Shown here one piece after another: positions 5,196 to 6,872 of a stretch of DNA of 6,872 bases. The DNA is from Propionibacteriaceae bacterium (GTDB lineage Bacteria > Actinomycetota > Actinomycetes > Propionibacteriales > Propionibacteriaceae). Numbering within the stretch: the first letter of the stretch is position 1; the number at the start of each line of letters is the position of its first letter. The DNA lies in contig JAUMYR010000081.1 of the NCBI GenBank assembly GCA_030528545.1, forward strand, positions 3,865-10,736. Reading direction: 5' to 3'. The position numbers and the translations under genes were made by a program. The notes under the pieces are model-generated. The model saw only the letters and a list, made by a program, of their open reading frames with translations. It did not search any database and was not told the DNA's origin.

Positions 5196-6095
5196 TCAGC
5201 GTCCCCCCTTCTCGGTGCGGCTTGTGTAGACCAGATAAGGGATGACAGCGACCGCTACCACCAGCAGGATGATCGTGGCGTTAGCCGCCGCCTGGACTGG
5301 CTGATTCAACTGGAAGAGTTGCACCCACATCAGCGTCGCCGGGACCTCGGAAACATAGCTGTTCTGCCCCGCGATGGCATAGATCAGGTCGAAGGTCTTC
5401 ATCGACATGTGCCCGACGATGATGAGCGCACTCAGCGCGATCGGGGACAGCTGCGGGAACAGCACGTGCCGGTAGATCTTCCACTCCGAAGCACCATCCA
5501 CCCGCGCGGCCTCCCGCTGATCCTCCGAGATGCCCCGGAAACCGGCGAGGAACAGCGCCATGACATATCCGGCCAGCTGCCAGATCGCTGGCACCGCCAT
5601 CGCGGCCATGTTGAACCTGCTCGAACTTGACCACCAGGTGCTCTGCAAACCGTCTAGGCCCAAGATGACGAATAGCTTGTTCAGCCCGATCGCCTGGTCT
5701 CCCATGCCGGGGTCGAGCAGCCAGCGCCACACTACGCCAGAGGCGATGAAGGACACGGCCATCGGGAACAGATAAATGGAGCGAAACACCCCTTCCCCGC
5801 TCACTCCCTTTTCAAGTAGCAGGGCCCATAGCAGCCCGAAGAACATGGTCCCTGCTACAAACACGACGGTGAGGACCAAGAGGTTCCAGAGCGCGTGCTG
5901 GTAGCGGTCCCAGGTCAGCAGCTCGACGTAGTTGGTGAGACCGCCCTCGGCGAGGACGCGCCCGCTCTTGGTCTTCGCCGATTCCAGGGAGGTCGCGATG
6001 TTCTGCCCGATCAGGCCATAGACGAACACGATGACCAAGAGGATCGACGGGCTGACCAAGAGCAGCCCCGGACCCCAGTCCTTGTACTTGCGCAT
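5196..6095 (-). CDS. Carbohydrate ABC transporter permease, MalF type
   Basis: The 299-residue product is the second permease of the importer. Hydrophobic segments lie at about 11-31, 68-93, 104-125, 163-185, 217-237 and 272-291. The EAA loop is present as EAARVDGAS (195-203) running to Pro214, preceded by GISEDQR. The periplasm-equivalent loop after the first segment is short, as in sugar permeases other than E. coli MalF. The start MRKYKDWGPGLLL is normal for the family and is preceded by GGAG seven bases upstream. It lies 66 bases after the binding-protein gene, with a strong hairpin in the gap, and one base before the MalG-type gene. Resemblance to GtsB-like glucose/mannose permeases is suggestive only. 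Confidence 0.95.
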   Translation of the reverse strand: MRKYKDWGPGLLLVSPSILLVIVFVYGLIGQNIATSLESAKTKSGRVLAEGGLTNYVELLTWDRYQHALWNLLVLTVVFVAGTMFFGLLWALLLEKGVSGEGVFRSIYLFPMAVSFIASGVVWRWLLDPGMGDQAIGLNKLFVILGLDGLQSTWWSSSSRFNMAAMAVPAIWQLAGYVMALFLAGFRGISEDQREAARVDGASEWKIYRHVLFPQLSPIALSALIIVGHMSMKTFDLIYAIAGQNSYVSEVPATLMWVQLFQLNQPVQAAANATIILLVVAVAVIPYLVYTSRTEKGGR

Positions 6096-6121
6096 ATCGT
6101 GACTCCGTTGACGACGCGCGC

Positions 6122-6151
6122 CGCGTCCCCCCGGAAACCCAGGGGGACGCG
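6122..6151 (-). other. Stem-loop between binding-protein and permease genes
   Basis: CGCGTCCCCC (6122-6131) and GGGGGACGCG (6142-6151) form a perfect 10-bp stem with a 10-base loop, and three more pairs are possible beyond a one-base bulge. No T run follows. Stem-loops at this place in sugar operons commonly protect the upstream binding-protein mRNA and lower permease expression, as in malE-malF; the same role is inferred here. Confidence 0.7.
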
Positions 6152-6161
6152 CGCCCGTTCA

Positions 6162-6872
6162 CTACTTGTTATTGGTCTCGGCCGCCTTGACCAGACCGGC
6201 GAGGAGTTCCTCTTCGCTCTTGTCGGTCCAGAACTTCGAGACCGCCGTGCCGATCTCGGAGTTCCAGGCGTTGTTCGCCGCCGCGCCGTGGATGATGGAA
6301 CTGGCGATCTTGTCCTGTTTGAACGCCTTCATGGCGCTCTTCTGGTAGTCGGGGAACTCGGTATCGGCCACGTCGGTGCGTGCGGGGATGGAGCCCTTCA
6401 CGATGTTGAACTTCTGCTGGCCCTCAGCCGACCCGACGAGGCGCAGCCAGTCCTTGGCTCCCTCGGGGTTCTTGCAGCCCTTGGGCAGGGTGAACGAGTC
6501 GGCCAGGAACAAGAAGGTGCCCTCGGTGCCCGGTGTGGGGAAGGCGACGTAGTCGGTGCCGTACTTCTTGGACTTGGCGTTGAACTGCGCGACCGCCCAG
6601 TCCCCCATGACGTTGTAGGCCGCCTTCCCGTCGATCACCATGTCGATCGCGGGGGTCCAGTCGTCGGCGCCGCCGGTATTGGCGTAGCTGAGCAGTTTGG
6701 CGAACTTGGACACCGCGCTGGTGACCTTGTCGCTCTTCCAGGAGGCTCCCTTGGTGAACAGCTTGTTATATTCCTCGGTTCCCAGTTCGCTGAGCAGGAC
6801 GCTCTCAAACAGGTGCACCAGGGTCCAGGCGGCCGTCCCAACCGACAGCGGGGTTTGGACGCCAGCGGCCTT
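6162..6872 (-). CDS. Sugar ABC transporter solute-binding protein (partial, 5' end outside window)
   Basis: The C-terminal 236 residues are visible; the frame is open at the window edge, so the signal peptide, lipobox and N-terminal lobe are missing. It would capture sugar outside the membrane and deliver it to the two permeases. Family landmarks are DGKAAYNVMGDWA (81-93 of the fragment), FPTPGTEGTFLFLADSFTLPKG (111-132), the NPEGAKDWLRLVGSAEGQQ helix region (135-153) and KGSIPAR (159-165), a motif common in CUT1 sugar-binding proteins. Trp and acidic residues around 72-77 and 203 may contact sugar. The pattern is closest in my memory to glucose/mannose binding proteins (GtsA-like). It is upstream of the permeases, as usual, and separated from them by a hairpin that probably lets it be made in excess. 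Substrate not determinable. Confidence 0.93.
   Translation of the reverse strand, partial: KAAGVQTPLSVGTAAWTLVHLFESVLLSELGTEEYNKLFTKGASWKSDKVTSAVSKFAKLLSYANTGGADDWTPAIDMVIDGKAAYNVMGDWAVAQFNAKSKKYGTDYVAFPTPGTEGTFLFLADSFTLPKGCKNPEGAKDWLRLVGSAEGQQKFNIVKGSIPARTDVADTEFPDYQKSAMKAFKQDKIASSIIHGAAANNAWNSEIGTAVSKFWTDKSEEELLAGLVKAAETNNK

Noticed and set aside
4541..5630. Long plus-strand frames across the permease genes
   Set aside because: Products are rich in Arg, His, Gln and Gly, with no family resemblance, and lie opposite two clear permeases with intact EAA loops.
1..6872. CRISPR array, insertion sequence or phage genes
   Set aside because: No direct DNA repeats with spacers, no transposase or integrase-like frame and no target duplications were seen.

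Overview
The window looks like an ordinary chromosomal stretch from a high-GC Gram-positive bacterium (Actinomycetota). Evidence: GC-rich genes with GTG and TTG starts, a likely leaderless promoter, tRNA genes without an encoded CCA, and the gene order tRNA-Thr(GGT), tRNA-Met(CAT), rpmG, HadA-like, HadB-like dehydratase, which matches the classical order known from Mycobacterium. The linked murB, the DUF2871 membrane protein and the lack of any mycolate-specific gene make a family such as Propionibacteriaceae plausible, but that is a guess.

Layout from left to right. (1) The 5' part of a DUF2871 membrane protein gene runs off the left edge (minus strand), with its own promoter carrying a palindrome. 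(2) A minus-strand operon holds a HadA-like dehydratase subunit, a HadB-like MaoC hydratase and murB. The three overlap (8 nt and 14 nt) and are probably translationally coupled. Transcription appears to begin at or next to the first ATG. (3) On the plus strand, divergent from that operon, is a lipoprotein gene: lipobox, Pro/Ser/Ala-rich linker, about eight copies of a 17-residue Gly/Asp/Ser repeat, then an OmpA-type peptidoglycan-binding domain. (4) A perfect 17-bp stem-loop separates it from rpmG, which converges on it. (5) rpmG (zinc-ribbon form, 56 aa), tRNA-Met and tRNA-Thr lie on the minus strand behind one good promoter; a strong hairpin fills most of the spacer between the tRNAs. (6) The right third is a minus-strand carbohydrate ABC importer operon of the CUT1 type: partial solute-binding protein, MalF-type permease, MalG-type permease. 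A strong stem-loop lies between the binding protein and the permeases, and no ATPase gene follows.

Functionally, the middle region combines translation genes (two tRNAs and L33), fatty-acid-type dehydration (HadAB-like) and peptidoglycan precursor synthesis (MurB). The OmpA-like lipoprotein, which probably ties membrane to peptidoglycan, sits on the opposite strand where rpmG and the dehydratase pair would normally be neighbours. I see no mobile element, CRISPR array or phage gene. The least explained items are the repeat-bearing OmpA-like lipoprotein and the hairpin in the tRNA spacer.
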